Positions 25,336-35,330 are shown, counted from the first letter of the stretch. The stretch: DNA of 59,313 nucleotides from Paenibacillus thalictri (GCF_004307995.1 NZ_SIRE01000043.1:1-59313), one strand, 5' to 3'. Numbers and translations are program-made. The notes: generated by a model from the letters alone, not told the origin.

Positions 25336-26124
25336 CTACTCTGCGTTTGTGTGTTCCGGCAACGGCAGCCAGGCCAGCACGTCTTGGATCTTCCGGTCCC
25401 AATATCCCCATTCATGAGTCCCCGGTTCTTCTTCATATGTGAAGTCCATATTAGTGCGCCGGCATGCATCGCGGAACAACAGGTTATCCTCGTACAAAAA
25501 GTCCTCCGTGCCGCAGCACTGATACAACTTCGGTTTGAGTCCGTCCGATTTGTCGCATTGCTCCAGCAGCCAGAACAAATCGTTGGCCGTGCCGGTTACC
25601 GGCTCATCCCCGAACGTAAGCCGGTAGTCGCGCAGCCGCGCCGGATCCTCCGGCACTTTCGCCCGGTTGAGGCCGCCCGACAAACTGGCCGCCGCCGCGA
25701 ATTGCCCCGGCTTGCTTAAGGCCCATTTGAGCGCGCCGTAACCTCCCATCGACAATCCCGCGACATAGTTGTGCTCGCGCAGGTCGGACAGCGGGAAAAA
25801 TGACCGCGCAATCTCCGGCAGTTCCTCGCTCAAGAAAGTCCAGTACCGGTTGCCGTAGGCCATGTCCGTATATGAGCTGCGGTGCACCTGGGGCATAACT
25901 ACGGCGATGCCAAGGGATGCCACATACCTTTCGATCGACGTCCGTCTCAGCCAGATCGAATCGTCGTCCGACATACCGTGAAGCAAATACAGCGTTGGGT
26001 GACGGTCGCCTTTTTTCACATTGTTCATGCCAATCTGCGATTTCGTTTGCTGCGGCAAAATGACAGTCATCGAAGTGCTTAACATCAAAGTCTCTGAGAA
26101 AAAATGACATTGGATTAGCGCCAT
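25336..26124 (-). CDS. Tributyrin-esterase-like (EstA family) alpha/beta hydrolase
   Basis: A 262-residue esterase of the esterase D / S-formylglutathione hydrolase-like group. The catalytic triad can be placed: S125 in GLSMGGYG, D208 in CGTEDFLY, H237 in GTHEWGYW, and the oxyanion region is LYLLHGMSDDD. There is no signal peptide, so it acts in the cytoplasm. The start ATG has CAGGAGG upstream. It is the last gene of the importer/YesMN cluster. Esterases in such clusters usually remove acetyl or feruloyl groups from imported sugars; that role is inferred from context. A C-terminal tail of six residues (EHTNAE) is polar. Confidence 0.92.
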   Translation of the reverse strand: MALIQCHFFSETLMLSTSMTVILPQQTKSQIGMNNVKKGDRHPTLYLLHGMSDDDSIWLRRTSIERYVASLGIAVVMPQVHRSSYTDMAYGNRYWTFLSEELPEIARSFFPLSDLREHNYVAGLSMGGYGALKWALSKPGQFAAAASLSGGLNRAKVPEDPARLRDYRLTFGDEPVTGTANDLFWLLEQCDKSDGLKPKLYQCCGTEDFLYEDNLLFRDACRRTNMDFTYEEEPGTHEWGYWDRKIQDVLAWLPLPEHTNAE

Positions 26125-26187
26125 GGTTGGACCTCCTGAAAGCTTTCCGTAGGAAAGCTGGCTTCGTAAGCTTCTGCTGGCCCCTCC

Positions 26188-27696
26188 CTACACCGACTGG
26201 GCCTGATTTTTCCTGTAATCGGAAGGATAATTGCCAAACGTCTGAGTGAACAGCTTCGTAAAATGCCTTGTGCTGTAATAGCCGACCTGCTCGGCGACCT
26301 GCTTCACCTGCAGGTTCGTGTTCAGCAGCAGCTCCTGCGCTTTCAACATGCGGATGCGAGTCAAGTATTTGACAAACATCATCCCGGTTTTCTTATGAAA
26401 CAAAGTGCTTAAATAATTGGCCGACACGTTTAATTGCCCGGCAATTTGCCCGATGCCAATATCGTCCATATAATGTTTTTCCACATATTGAGTGACTTGT
26501 CCGACCAGGTCCGCTATATTCGGCTCCTTCGGGCACATCACGATCAGCGCGCTTTCCCCGTGCTGCCGCAGCTCCCGGATGATTTGCCCGGCCGCCGCCT
26601 GACAAGGGAGGTGAAGCCCGATCGCATACATCAAATACTGGCGGATCGACTCCTGCGTTTTTTCAGATTGCATAAATTGCGGCTGTTTTTGAAGAAACGT
26701 CTCCCATTCGTTCACGGCGTTGTGATAGTTCAAATACATGCGGTCCTGAAAATGACGGCAGATCGCACTTAGCAGCCTTACGCCCTCCGCTTTGTCCGGC
26801 CTCTCATCCTCTTTGGACAATTCGGCAAAATCAAGGCTCCGGTTCACGCCGCATACACACCGCAGGTCCGCCATGTGCTGAAGCTGCTGAAATCGCTTGT
26901 TAAATTCCTCAAATCCCTGGCATTCGCCGGTGCTAAGTACGGTGGCCGCCGTATTGTCGCTGCCAAGACCGAAAACATACGATTCGATCTCGCGGAAAAA
27001 TTCGCACACTCCCGTCTTGACGTCCGGCCCCAATTCCGGATCCCATACGCCAACAGCGGCCAGTTCGCCGCCCGGCAATGCGAGCAGCGCCAAATTCATC
27101 CCGTACACGAGATGTTTTTTCATAAATCCGCGAATTTCTTCATAACACCTGCGCTGAATATCGGCCGACGAGCGGACGGACGCCGCGCTGTCCAAATAAA
27201 AGGCGCGCGCCGAAAACTTACCGCGGTGCAGCAAGCTGTCCCGCTCTTCGAACTTCAACGAGGTAAGTCCGCTGCACAAGGCGACCAGGCTGTTTTCGAA
27301 CTGCTGATTCAGCAGCGCAGTGTACTCCTTATTATCTTTGTAAATATGATGCAGCGCCTTTTCCAGCTCATGGGGATCGACCGGCTTCAGCAAATACTCC
27401 GAAACCCCCAGCTTTAAAGCCTGCTGCGCATAAGTGAAGTCGGAGAAACCGCTCAAAATGACCCATTCCGTCAGAGGCGAGATGATTTTGCCAAGACGAA
27501 TGGCTTCCAGTCCGCCCAGTTTCGGCATACGCATATCAACGATGGCGATATTCGGTTTATGGCATGCCACCATCTCCAGCAGTTCTTCGCCGTTTGTCGC
27601 TTCGGCGACAATATGCCAAGGAGCCTCCATATCCTTGATCATGCTGCACAAGCTGGCTCTTACTAAACTCTCATCGTCGGCAATGACCATCTTCAT
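26188..27696 (-). CDS. YesN-type AraC-family response regulator
   Basis: A 502-residue response regulator. The receiver domain (1-120) has the acidic pair D7-D8, phosphoacceptor D54 in IAIVDMRMP, and lysine in YLLKPVDP. A long linker domain (about 130-400) without clear homology follows, then two AraC-type helix-turn-helix units at the C-terminus (about 405-500; NVSANYLSTLFHKKTG and VAEQVGYYSTRHFTKLF). It overlaps the sensor gene by 4 bases, so the two are translated together. It most likely activates the importer operon at 29532-32752 when the sensor detects its ligand. No signal peptide or membrane span. Confidence 0.95.
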   Translation of the reverse strand: MKMVIADDESLVRASLCSMIKDMEAPWHIVAEATNGEELLEMVACHKPNIAIVDMRMPKLGGLEAIRLGKIISPLTEWVILSGFSDFTYAQQALKLGVSEYLLKPVDPHELEKALHHIYKDNKEYTALLNQQFENSLVALCSGLTSLKFEERDSLLHRGKFSARAFYLDSAASVRSSADIQRRCYEEIRGFMKKHLVYGMNLALLALPGGELAAVGVWDPELGPDVKTGVCEFFREIESYVFGLGSDNTAATVLSTGECQGFEEFNKRFQQLQHMADLRCVCGVNRSLDFAELSKEDERPDKAEGVRLLSAICRHFQDRMYLNYHNAVNEWETFLQKQPQFMQSEKTQESIRQYLMYAIGLHLPCQAAAGQIIRELRQHGESALIVMCPKEPNIADLVGQVTQYVEKHYMDDIGIGQIAGQLNVSANYLSTLFHKKTGMMFVKYLTRIRMLKAQELLLNTNLQVKQVAEQVGYYSTRHFTKLFTQTFGNYPSDYRKNQAQSV

Positions 27697-29432
27697 CTTC
27701 CGTTCACATCCCTCAGCGGAATTAGAATTCGAGCAAGCGTTCCTTGTCCGGCGGCGGATTCCATCTGCAGAAAGGAGCCCTCATAAGCCAGCCGCAGCCG
27801 TTCGCGCACGTTCGTCAGACCAACGCCCTCGCGGCCATGCCCCGGGTTGAAGCCGATTCCGTTGTCGGCAATGCGGATTTCCAGCCGGTTGGTTTCGTCT
27901 TCGCCTTCTCCCGGAACGATTTCCGCTTCAATCGTTAAACGGCAGGCCGCATCGCTGGGTTCAATGCCATGGATAATCGCATTTTCCGTAAGCGGCTGCA
28001 GCAGCAGCTTCGGGATCGGCACGTTCGCCGCTTCCGGCCGGCATTCGATCGAGTAGCTTAACCTCTCCGCAAACCGCATCTGCTGCAATTCGCAGTACTT
28101 ATCGATAAAATTCAGTTCCTCCTTAAGCAGCGCCCAATCGTTATGTTCCAGCGTATACCGCATCATGCCGCTTAAGCTCAGAATCGCCCGCTCCAGCATC
28201 ATGCTTTGACCCGTCCGGTTCAAACCGATAAAGCCATTTAACGTGTTATACAAAAAATGCGGCTGAATCTGCGATTGCAGTGCCCGGTATTCGGCATTTC
28301 TTTGTCCCAGCGCAGCCCGGAATTCGCGATCGATCAACTCGCCAAGTTGGGCGATCATCGTGTTTAAGTTGGAGCCAAGCTGGGCGATCTCATCGTTCCC
28401 CCGGACCGGGTAAAACGTCTGCAAATTGCCGCGCTGCACCCGTTTCATCACTTGAATCATCTGCTTAAACGGCGTTACGATCCAGCGGGAGGCCGTATAA
28501 TACAACAGCAGCGTGATGATAAGACCGGAGGCCGCGAACAAAAAGCCTACCCAATATATACGTTCAAGCGCCCGTTTAATGACCGATTCGGGAAACAACA
28601 CAATGATCCGCCAATTGGAGCGGCTGACCGTCTCGCTGACGACGGAAAAGCTTTCATTGCCGCTCGCGACAACGCCATTCCCTCCGCCCAGCTGTTTTTG
28701 CAGCTCGCCGGGCAGCGGCTGGCTGGCATAGATCAGCTTCTGCTTATCGTCCAGAATGGCGGCGATCGAGCCGCTTTTTAAGCGGATGCCGCGCATCATT
28801 TTTTCCAGAGCGATCGTATCGGCATCCGCCATAATCACGCCCAGCGGCCTGCGCGTGTCGGGATCGTTAATGACCCGGGCCACGGAAAATACCTGCTTGC
28901 CCGGGCCTTCCAGATAATCCTGAAAGTGCACGCTGATAAATGCGACGTTGCCGTCCTCTTTCATGGCGCGAATGTACCAATCCTGATCTTTGAACGGATA
29001 ACCTTCCACCGGCTTATTGCCGAAGCCGGTGGGATCGGTAAGATAAATCGAGCCGTCCATCGGAAGCAGGATGGTGCCAAGTATGTCCTTGCGGGTGTTT
29101 CTCAAAAATTTAGGCAGCGTGTTGGAGAGAGCTTGTTCCGCTTCATATTGCTCGTAAGGGGCGATTTTCACTGAACGGTCATACGATTTGATTTTTAAAG
29201 CCTGCATGACGTCGCTGTTAAAATAGGGGGTTATCGTCATCCGGTCGAGATCGTCCAGATACGTTTCAATACTGAATGTAAGCGCTGTTAAAGTATCCTG
29301 CATCTGGATGTACTCTTGCTCGGCTATCGACTTCTGATAATAAGTCGGCAGCGCAACAACAATGATGACCACTGGAATAACAATCGTAGCCAAAAACAAA
29401 AGCGCCAGCTTAAACCGGATGGATTGCCACAT
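27693..29432 (-). CDS. YesM-type sensor histidine kinase
   Basis: A 579-residue membrane kinase of the LytS/YesM class. Membrane span 1 at about 9-28, an extracellular dCache-like sensing domain (about 35-285), span 2 at about 293-312, HAMP linker (about 314-367), then the His_kinase domain with the phosphoacceptor H392 in QIQPHFLYNTLN, and an HATPase domain with the N box near PKLLLQPLTENAIIHG and the G box IADNGIGFNPG. Partner of the YesN regulator downstream. It lies 99 bases after the permease gene, in the same direction, so it probably senses the sugar that the importer takes up, or a derivative of it. Confidence 0.95.
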   Translation of the reverse strand: MWQSIRFKLALLFLATIVIPVVIIVVALPTYYQKSIAEQEYIQMQDTLTALTFSIETYLDDLDRMTITPYFNSDVMQALKIKSYDRSVKIAPYEQYEAEQALSNTLPKFLRNTRKDILGTILLPMDGSIYLTDPTGFGNKPVEGYPFKDQDWYIRAMKEDGNVAFISVHFQDYLEGPGKQVFSVARVINDPDTRRPLGVIMADADTIALEKMMRGIRLKSGSIAAILDDKQKLIYASQPLPGELQKQLGGGNGVVASGNESFSVVSETVSRSNWRIIVLFPESVIKRALERIYWVGFLFAASGLIITLLLYYTASRWIVTPFKQMIQVMKRVQRGNLQTFYPVRGNDEIAQLGSNLNTMIAQLGELIDREFRAALGQRNAEYRALQSQIQPHFLYNTLNGFIGLNRTGQSMMLERAILSLSGMMRYTLEHNDWALLKEELNFIDKYCELQQMRFAERLSYSIECRPEAANVPIPKLLLQPLTENAIIHGIEPSDAACRLTIEAEIVPGEGEDETNRLEIRIADNGIGFNPGHGREGVGLTNVRERLRLAYEGSFLQMESAAGQGTLARILIPLRDVNGR

Positions 29433-29531
29433 ATTGTATCACCTTCCAGACTGACCCTTGTCTCTATATTACCTCTTTCCTAAGCCTGTCTCAAGCGTAT
29501 TTCTCCGGAAAAAACGCGATTTTTGAGTGGA

Positions 29532-30350
29532 TTAGCCCTTGATCGCGCCGGCCGAGAGCCCCGAAATAAAGTAACGTTGGAGGAAAAGATACAGCACGGT
29601 CATCGGTAAGGCGCCCATAAACGAACCGGCGGCGACCCAACCCGTCTGCTGGCCGTCTTCGGCGAAAAAGCTGGATAAAGCGACAGTGACGGTGCGCAGC
29701 TCCGGTTTTTGCAGAAAAAACAGCGAAAACTGAAAGTCGTTCCACACCGATACGCCGTGCAAAATAATGACCGTCGCCGTAATCGGCATCAGCAGCGGCA
29801 GCAAAATGCGGTAAAACAAGCCGAATTGACCCGCTCCGTCGATCATCGCCGCCTCGTCCAATTCGCGCGGAATGGTACCGATAAAACCGGTGTACAGGAA
29901 AATCGTCATCGGCAAATGGAACGTAACGTGCAGCAGAATGATACCCCAGAATTGGTTCATGCCGCCGAGGTCGACGACAATTTTGTAAAGCGGCACAAGG
30001 CTGGTCAGTGGTGGCACGATCAAAGCGGAAACGATCAGCATGTAAATGAACTTGTTCCATTTGGTCTGCCTTCGGGACAGCGGGTATGAGGCGATCGAGC
30101 CCAAAATGATAATGATCGTAATGGAAAACAAAGTGACGATCAGATTGTTTTTGAAGGCGTTCGCAAGTTTGGCATTCTCCCATGCGTTCGCGAAATTATC
30201 GAGGTACAAGTAACCCGGCATCACCCATTTGGAACTGAGATCGTCAATCGCCTTAAACGAGGTGGTAATCAGAATATAGAAAGGCAGTATATGCACGATG
30301 CAAATCAGAATCGACAAAATCAAGGTCAGCTTGTTTTTTTTACTCGTCAT
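29532..30350 (-). CDS. Carbohydrate ABC importer permease, MalG type
   Basis: A 272-residue permease with six membrane spans. The EAA loop is EAAMIDGAGQFGLF (about 183-196). It overlaps the MalF-type gene upstream by 4 bases (ATGA). The C-terminus ISGLSAGAIKG is the usual ending of this family. It works with the lipoprotein at 31409-32752. No ATPase gene is present in this operon, so an ATPase encoded elsewhere (the one at 7387-8508 is the nearest candidate) must energise it. The substrate is probably an oligosaccharide. Confidence 0.94.
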   Translation of the reverse strand: MTSKKNKLTLILSILICIVHILPFYILITTSFKAIDDLSSKWVMPGYLYLDNFANAWENAKLANAFKNNLIVTLFSITIIIILGSIASYPLSRRQTKWNKFIYMLIVSALIVPPLTSLVPLYKIVVDLGGMNQFWGIILLHVTFHLPMTIFLYTGFIGTIPRELDEAAMIDGAGQFGLFYRILLPLLMPITATVIILHGVSVWNDFQFSLFFLQKPELRTVTVALSSFFAEDGQQTGWVAAGSFMGALPMTVLYLFLQRYFISGLSAGAIKG

Positions 30351-31288
30351 GCAGATACCTCCCTCTTGCGCAGGAACACAAGCGCCACCATGCTGACAAT
30401 GGAAATCATCACAAACATCAGAATCCCGACGGTTGCCGCATACCCTGCATCTTCACGGCCGAAATACAGCAAATAGATGAAGGTCGACAGCGAAGCCGAG
30501 GCATATCCGGGACCGCTGTTGGTGAGCGCGGCAATGACGTCGAACAACTTGAGACCGCCGATCAGGTTCATGACCATGCTGACGGTAAAAGCCGGCGCAA
30601 GCAGCGGCCATGTGACATGTATGAATCGAGACAACGGCCCGGCTCCGTCAATGGTCGCTGCTTCGTAATAGTCTCTGGGGATCGTTTGCAGGCCCGCCAA
30701 AAACAGCACCATGGCGATGCCTAAATATTGATACGTATTTACAAAGGTGATAATCCATACGTTGACGTTCGGGTCCCCCAGCAAATTCGCCGGTTTATCC
30801 TGGAACAGCAGTAAAACGTCGTTGATCGCGCCGCCTTCGAAGCGGAAGAAGAAATACCAAATATAACCCATAATGAGCGAGCTGATGATAACCGGCAGAT
30901 AAATGACCGTCCGCACCAATCCGCGGCTGCGGATGTTCATGTTCAGGTATAAGGCGTACAAGAGACCCATCAAATTCTGAAATACCGAGCTGCCGATGCC
31001 GTAAATGACTGTATTTTTAATAATCTTGCTAATATCGGGATCGGTTAACAGCCTTTTGTAATTCGTAAACCCGACCCATTTAAAATCCGGGTTGTAGCCG
31101 TTCCAGTTCGTAAATGAAATTTGAATGCCCTTCAGAAACGGATAAAAAATAAACATGGCCAGCAAAATAAGCGCCGGCACGTACAGCAGATTCAGCATGG
31201 CGCCGCTGCGGGCCATCCGGCTCCCCGAACCGACACGCGCGCGCTGCGTATGTTTTTCCATTGCGGACACTGATTTTGTTTCTGCCAT
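30347..31288 (-). CDS. Carbohydrate ABC importer permease, MalF type
   Basis: A 313-residue permease. It has a basic N-terminal tail of about 28 residues, six membrane spans, and the EAA loop EAATIDGAGPLSRF (about 220-233). The start ATG has CGGAGGG eight bases upstream. A GC-rich hairpin (31331-31355) separates it from the binding-protein gene, a common device that keeps the binding protein more abundant than the permeases. Downstream it overlaps the MalG-type partner. Residue pattern and length are normal for the family. Confidence 0.94.
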   Translation of the reverse strand: MAETKSVSAMEKHTQRARVGSGSRMARSGAMLNLLYVPALILLAMFIFYPFLKGIQISFTNWNGYNPDFKWVGFTNYKRLLTDPDISKIIKNTVIYGIGSSVFQNLMGLLYALYLNMNIRSRGLVRTVIYLPVIISSLIMGYIWYFFFRFEGGAINDVLLLFQDKPANLLGDPNVNVWIITFVNTYQYLGIAMVLFLAGLQTIPRDYYEAATIDGAGPLSRFIHVTWPLLAPAFTVSMVMNLIGGLKLFDVIAALTNSGPGYASASLSTFIYLLYFGREDAGYAATVGILMFVMISIVSMVALVFLRKREVSA

Positions 31289-31330
31289 GGCAGCACCCTC
31301 CGAAAATGTTGGATTTCTAGTGTTAAAAGA

Positions 31331-31355
31331 AATCGGGAGGGAAACCCTCCCGATT
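31331..31355 (-). promoter_or_regulatory. Intercistronic hairpin between binding protein and permease genes
   Basis: AATCGGGAGGG (31331-31341) pairs perfectly with CCCTCCCGATT (31345-31355) around a 3-base loop. On the minus strand it lacks a U-run, so it is more likely an mRNA-stabilising or partial attenuation structure than a full terminator. Confidence 0.65.
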
Positions 31356-31408
31356 CACGGTTTAGTCCGTCGCATCTTGGCCGAAACGTCTGCGATCAGA
31401 AATTTTGC

Positions 31409-32752
31409 TTATTTGTTGCGGAGCCGTTCGTATTCCTGCTTCATCTTCTCGGAAAACTGGGCTGGAGTTACCGTTCCGGCAAGCAGCGCCGCACCGGTTT
31501 TGCACATCACGTCCCACATGCCGTTTGGCAAATACACGCGGTCAAAATACGGGAACACGCGGTTGTTTACATATTTGTTGTAGTAGTCGGAGAATTCGTG
31601 CTTGGAGTTGACTCCTTTTAACCCCGGAGGCAGCTTGGTTACATTGGCAATTTTCTCCATATTCTCCGGCTTGGCGAAGAAGGTGATCAGCTTTTTCGAC
31701 TCGGCCAGATGTTTGCCGTCTTTCCAGGCGCCCATCGTATAGCGCTCCCCTCCCGAGAAACTCGGCTCGTCGCCATCTACGATGGAAGGCACCGCCATAA
31801 GACCGATTTTTATATTAGGGCTAATTTTGTGAACGTCATCCGCGAAGGAAGGAGCGCCCATGACGAAAGCTACTTTACCTTGGGCGAACCGCTGCGGCAA
31901 ATCGCTGCGTTTGGCGGTCAATACGTCGGAGTTGATGTAACCTTTCTTTTGCATATCGAGCAGATTTTGCGCCAGAGGTGTCCACTTGTTCCAGTCGAAC
32001 TTACCGTCAAGCAGGCTTTGGGCGAAGTTTTCCTTTGGCGCTATATAAAACGGCGAAGCGTAGATGTCAAGGTATCCGCCGAGCATGCCGTTGTCGATAC
32101 CGGACATGAAGAACGGCGCGACTTCTCCGTTGCTTTGCGTTTTGATTTTTTCGGCCGCCGCCATCAGCTCGTTGTATGTTTTCGGAACCTCGATGCCGTA
32201 TTTTTGCAGCAGATCGGCATTAAACGAAATCCCGTCTTTCGCTTCGCTCATAACAAGCGCATGTACTTTGCCGTCTTTGTCGGTGACGACGTTTTTCACT
32301 GTGTCGGTTTGATTGGAAGCCCAAGGCTGGTCTTTCAAGTCGGCCAAAAATTTGCCGTAGCGGATAATCGCCCATCCATGGGTATCCCAAACGTCCGGCA
32401 GATCGTTGGCGGCCATTTTGACCTTCAGAATGTTTTCGTATTCCGATCCGGGGAACTGAAAATCCAGCTGAATATTCGGATTTTCCTTCATGAAATCATT
32501 GCCGATTCCCTTGAGCACATCCTGGTTTGCCGTTTCGCTCATCGTGCTGTAGATGGTCAGGCGGATTTTGTCTCCGCTAGGTGCGGCAGCCGGTGCAGCC
32601 GGCGCGGCAGTGCTTGCCTCTGGTTTGGCAGCTGCAGGTTTCGAGTTGTCTGGAGTACTGGCGGCGCCCCCGCTTGGCCGTTGAGAACAGCCCATCAGCG
32701 CTAAAGAGATGAGCAGCACGACTGCAGTCGTTGTTTGCAGTGTTTTTCTCAT
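31409..32752 (-). CDS. Sugar-binding lipoprotein of an ABC importer
   Basis: A 447-residue type-1 extracellular solute-binding protein. The signal peptide ends in a lipobox, LALMGC, with the lipidated cysteine at residue 22, followed by an Ala/Pro/Ser-rich linker (to about 60). The binding domain begins IRLTIYSTMSETANQDVL and contains GNDFMKENPNIQLDF, typical of the family. It is the first gene of the operon; a perfect cre match lies 63 bases upstream, implying repression by preferred sugars. It would deliver its ligand to the permeases at 29532-31288. Ligand unknown. Confidence 0.94.
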   Translation of the reverse strand: MRKTLQTTTAVVLLISLALMGCSQRPSGGAASTPDNSKPAAAKPEASTAAPAAPAAAPSGDKIRLTIYSTMSETANQDVLKGIGNDFMKENPNIQLDFQFPGSEYENILKVKMAANDLPDVWDTHGWAIIRYGKFLADLKDQPWASNQTDTVKNVVTDKDGKVHALVMSEAKDGISFNADLLQKYGIEVPKTYNELMAAAEKIKTQSNGEVAPFFMSGIDNGMLGGYLDIYASPFYIAPKENFAQSLLDGKFDWNKWTPLAQNLLDMQKKGYINSDVLTAKRSDLPQRFAQGKVAFVMGAPSFADDVHKISPNIKIGLMAVPSIVDGDEPSFSGGERYTMGAWKDGKHLAESKKLITFFAKPENMEKIANVTKLPPGLKGVNSKHEFSDYYNKYVNNRVFPYFDRVYLPNGMWDVMCKTGAALLAGTVTPAQFSEKMKQEYERLRNK

Positions 32753-32815
32753 ATTCCTTATTCAACCCTTTCTCTTATATGGGAATTAATGGTTCAAAAT
32801 CCATGTTATCATAAA

Positions 32816-32829
32816 TGATAGCGTTTTCA
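32816..32829 (-). promoter_or_regulatory. CcpA cre site upstream of the importer operon
   Basis: On the minus strand TGAAAACGCTATCA matches the cre consensus TGWAANCGNTNWCA at all 14 positions. It is 63 bases upstream of the lipoprotein start. A second, weaker cre-like element with TGTAAGCGCT (32850-32863) lies a little further upstream. Confidence 0.6.
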
Positions 32830-32975
32830 AATGTATCAAATCTACGGTGTAAGCGCTCAAATTTCGGGTGGGCGGGATTGGGACTTATTTTGACGCATGT
32901 AGGGGGAAAAGATGCTATTTTGCTAGGGGGGCTGCGGCGCATTAAAGGAGAAAAATGTTGTTTGTGATAGGAGGG

Positions 32976-33120
32976 GCTGCGGCGCGTTCAGAGGGGATCA
33001 GTATGGGGTTCCAACCGTCAATTAAAATCGTGTCCCTTTGAATGGATAGAAACGGTTGGGACACGATTTTAAACACGGGCGCTATCGCTTTTCCCACCCA
33101 TACTGATCCCTTGGTCAGCT
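32976..33120. repeat. 145-bp palindromic repeat, copy A
   Basis: It shares about 84% identity over 140 ungapped bases with copy B at 40880-41024. The outer inverted repeat is GGGATCAGTATGGG (32994-33007) with CCCATACTGATCCC (33097-33110). The inner inverted repeat is AAAATCGTGTCCC (33024-33036) with GGGACACGATTTT (33058-33070). The left flank motif GCTGCGGCGC also occurs 45 bases earlier. No transposase is encoded; it may be a MITE-like or REP-like element. It lies in a gene-poor stretch. Confidence 0.85.
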
Positions 33121-33605
33121 TTCTTTTAATTACCTGGGTATTCAGTAATACAAATTCATTGTACATAGCCCAATATACGGTTAGCCTCCCCTCTTACGGA
33201 CATGAACGCAGCTATATAAACAAAATCAGAGGTTTACAAAGTGCAGCGGACACCAGAGGCCTTATTTTGCCTATCAGCTGTGGTTTCCCTGACTTTTTGA
33301 ACAAATAAGCGCGACCCTGACCGTTAAAAATGATAACCTCGGTTTTGTTGCCGAATAAGCGCGCTCATGTCCGTCGGGGCCATGGCGATTCATATTTGAA
33401 TGGTCTTCAGTGCTGCCATTCGGCGGCCACCTCATGTTGTCGAGATGAATCGCACAGGCACAGTACTGACGTTAAGCCCCTTCATCCGCTAGCCATACTA
33501 ACTGAAATTCCGGGTCGTTCTACTATATAAGTGAACAAATGTTTTGGAAACCCGCTCCATTCCAGTTTTAGCCTGAAGTTCTTTTGTTCAACTTACATTG
33601 ACTTG
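33121..33605. other. Intergenic stretch with no recognised content
   Basis: Between the palindromic repeat and the sulfatase terminator I see no credible coding frame, hairpin or operator. Short open frames on the plus strand here lack ribosome sites and have non-coding-like composition. Confidence 0.6.
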
Positions 33606-33640
33606 CAAAAAAATATCCCCGGAACGATGATTCCAGGGAT
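33606..33640 (-). terminator. Terminator of the sulfatase operon
   Basis: On the minus strand ATCCCTGGAA pairs with TTCCGGGGAT (33631-33640 with 33615-33624, one G-T mismatch) and is followed by ATTTTTTTG. It lies 93 bases past the sulfatase stop. Confidence 0.75.
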
Positions 33641-33732
33641 GCTAAAGCCATACTATAGTTTGCCCAAACGTGTCATTGTACCGCAATGATTTGAGCGCAT
33701 TCACGCCATTATGCTTACGCCGTTAAACGCCA

Positions 33733-35115
33733 TTATTCCAAGCAAAAATCGTCGCCTGCCTGCCGCAGCCACGAGCGCAGCTCGCTCTCCAGCTCCGCGG
33801 CGATGGACTCCCGAGGAGGCCCGTCCAAAAGCACCGGCGACATCTGATACGGGTCCAGCTCATTGTCGTACATCAGCCGCCGGACGGCGCGGTCGCCGAC
33901 TCTTTTTTCCGCTACATAGGTGTAACGGGCTGTACGCACGCCGCGCCAACCGTAGGCATTGATGTTCCAGCCTTCCTCCTGCGCCTGCTTGTGCTCATCC
34001 ACATCGCCGGGATAATGGCAGATGAAGGTGGAGTTAGGCCGCGCCGCCGCTTCCCCGCGAAGCAGGCCGGAGTGATCCGTACCTTGAATCCGGCCGGGTT
34101 CAGTCGGCTGTACGCCCATGAGTCCAAGCAAAGTCGGCACGATATCTGCGCTGTTGAACAAAACGGAATCGGTGCGAGGCCCCAGCCCGCTAGGATAACG
34201 AATAAAAAACGGAACGGCAATCGACTCTTCGTACCATATATTTTTATGCTCCATCCAGCCGTGAGCTCCCATCGTTTCGCCGTGATCGGACGTCAGCACA
34301 ACGATCGTATCTTCGGCCAAACCCGCTTCTTCCAGCGCTTCCAGCAGCCGCCCGAACTCGCGGTCGGTCCCGGTTACGGCGGCGAAATAATCTTTCATAT
34401 GCCGCTCCGCCTGCTCTAAGCCGTCCCCTTGCACATTAGGCCGGATATAACCGGGCTGATCGGCGTACATCGCTTTATATTCGTCAGGCACCTGTTCAAA
34501 AGGCTGGTGCGGCGGGTTCCACGACACCACCAGGCAAAACGGCTGATCCGCCGGCTGATCGCGGAGAAACTGAATCGCCACATCGGTTTCGTGTTTCGTC
34601 GACCATTCCCCTGGCGCAATACGCTCATGCGTATCCTGCCAGTAATGCGGCGACATATGTTTGTCGTTGGCATTGTAGGCGTGCCAAAAATCGAACCCGA
34701 ACCGGCGCGGCCCCGGCGGTATATACGCATCCCAATGCACAGCGCCCGACGGCGGCTCCGGGTTCAGCGAACGCTCGGGCAAATCGAGGTGCCACTTGCC
34801 GATATACCCCGTGCGGTAACCTTCCTTTTGCAGCATATTGCCGATCGTCAGCTCATCGTCGTTTAACTTCAACGTGAGGCCCGGCTTGCAGTTTCCGGTA
34901 ACTCCCGTTGACAGCGGAAAGCGCCCGGTCAGCATCACCGCGCGGTTCGGCGAGCACAGCGGAAAACAGCTGATCGCATGGTCCAACGTAACGCTTTCCG
35001 CCGCAAAACGGTCGATATTCTGCGTATATACGGGATCGTCGTTGCTGCACCCCACCGCCATCTTGCGCCATTGGTCGGGAAAAACAAACAATAAATTGGG
35101 TCTTTTCGCAGCCAT
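33733..35115 (-). CDS. Cytoplasmic-looking type I sulfatase
   Basis: A 460-residue sulfatase of the alkaline-phosphatase superfamily. The formylglycine signature is C54-S-P56-N-R58 in PLCSPNRAVMLTGR; the metal aspartate is D14 in FPDQW, and a second metal-site region is VVLTSDHGETMGAHG. The start ATG has GAAAGGAG upstream. There is no signal peptide or lipobox, so it should work on sulfated sugar that has already been imported. It lies 215 bases downstream of the third importer's permease, in the same direction. Cysteine-type sulfatases need a maturation enzyme (anSME or FGE), which is not in this window. The substrate is probably a sulfated mono- or oligosaccharide. Confidence 0.93.
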   Translation of the reverse strand: MAAKRPNLLFVFPDQWRKMAVGCSNDDPVYTQNIDRFAAESVTLDHAISCFPLCSPNRAVMLTGRFPLSTGVTGNCKPGLTLKLNDDELTIGNMLQKEGYRTGYIGKWHLDLPERSLNPEPPSGAVHWDAYIPPGPRRFGFDFWHAYNANDKHMSPHYWQDTHERIAPGEWSTKHETDVAIQFLRDQPADQPFCLVVSWNPPHQPFEQVPDEYKAMYADQPGYIRPNVQGDGLEQAERHMKDYFAAVTGTDREFGRLLEALEEAGLAEDTIVVLTSDHGETMGAHGWMEHKNIWYEESIAVPFFIRYPSGLGPRTDSVLFNSADIVPTLLGLMGVQPTEPGRIQGTDHSGLLRGEAAARPNSTFICHYPGDVDEHKQAQEEGWNINAYGWRGVRTARYTYVAEKRVGDRAVRRLMYDNELDPYQMSPVLLDGPPRESIAAELESELRSWLRQAGDDFCLE

Positions 35116-35330
35116 ATAAAATAACTCCTTTCAACTACACACCCAGCCGCGCCGGGACTACCGGGTTCCCGGTCACCGTCACACGCCGGGATTTGCTTTC
35201 ACCCGGTTCTCTACCACTGTCACACGCCCCGGGCGCGTTTGCAACCGGTCCCGTCTGCCAATATGTGTATAGCGATGCTCACTCGGAATACGCGCTTATT
35301 GCAATGTTCAGCCAGTTCCCTTCCCCACCC

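Noticed and set aside
32942..33166. A 74-codon minus-strand frame across repeat copy A
   Set aside because: It runs through the palindrome and has no ribosome site. Equivalent frames are not kept in copy B.
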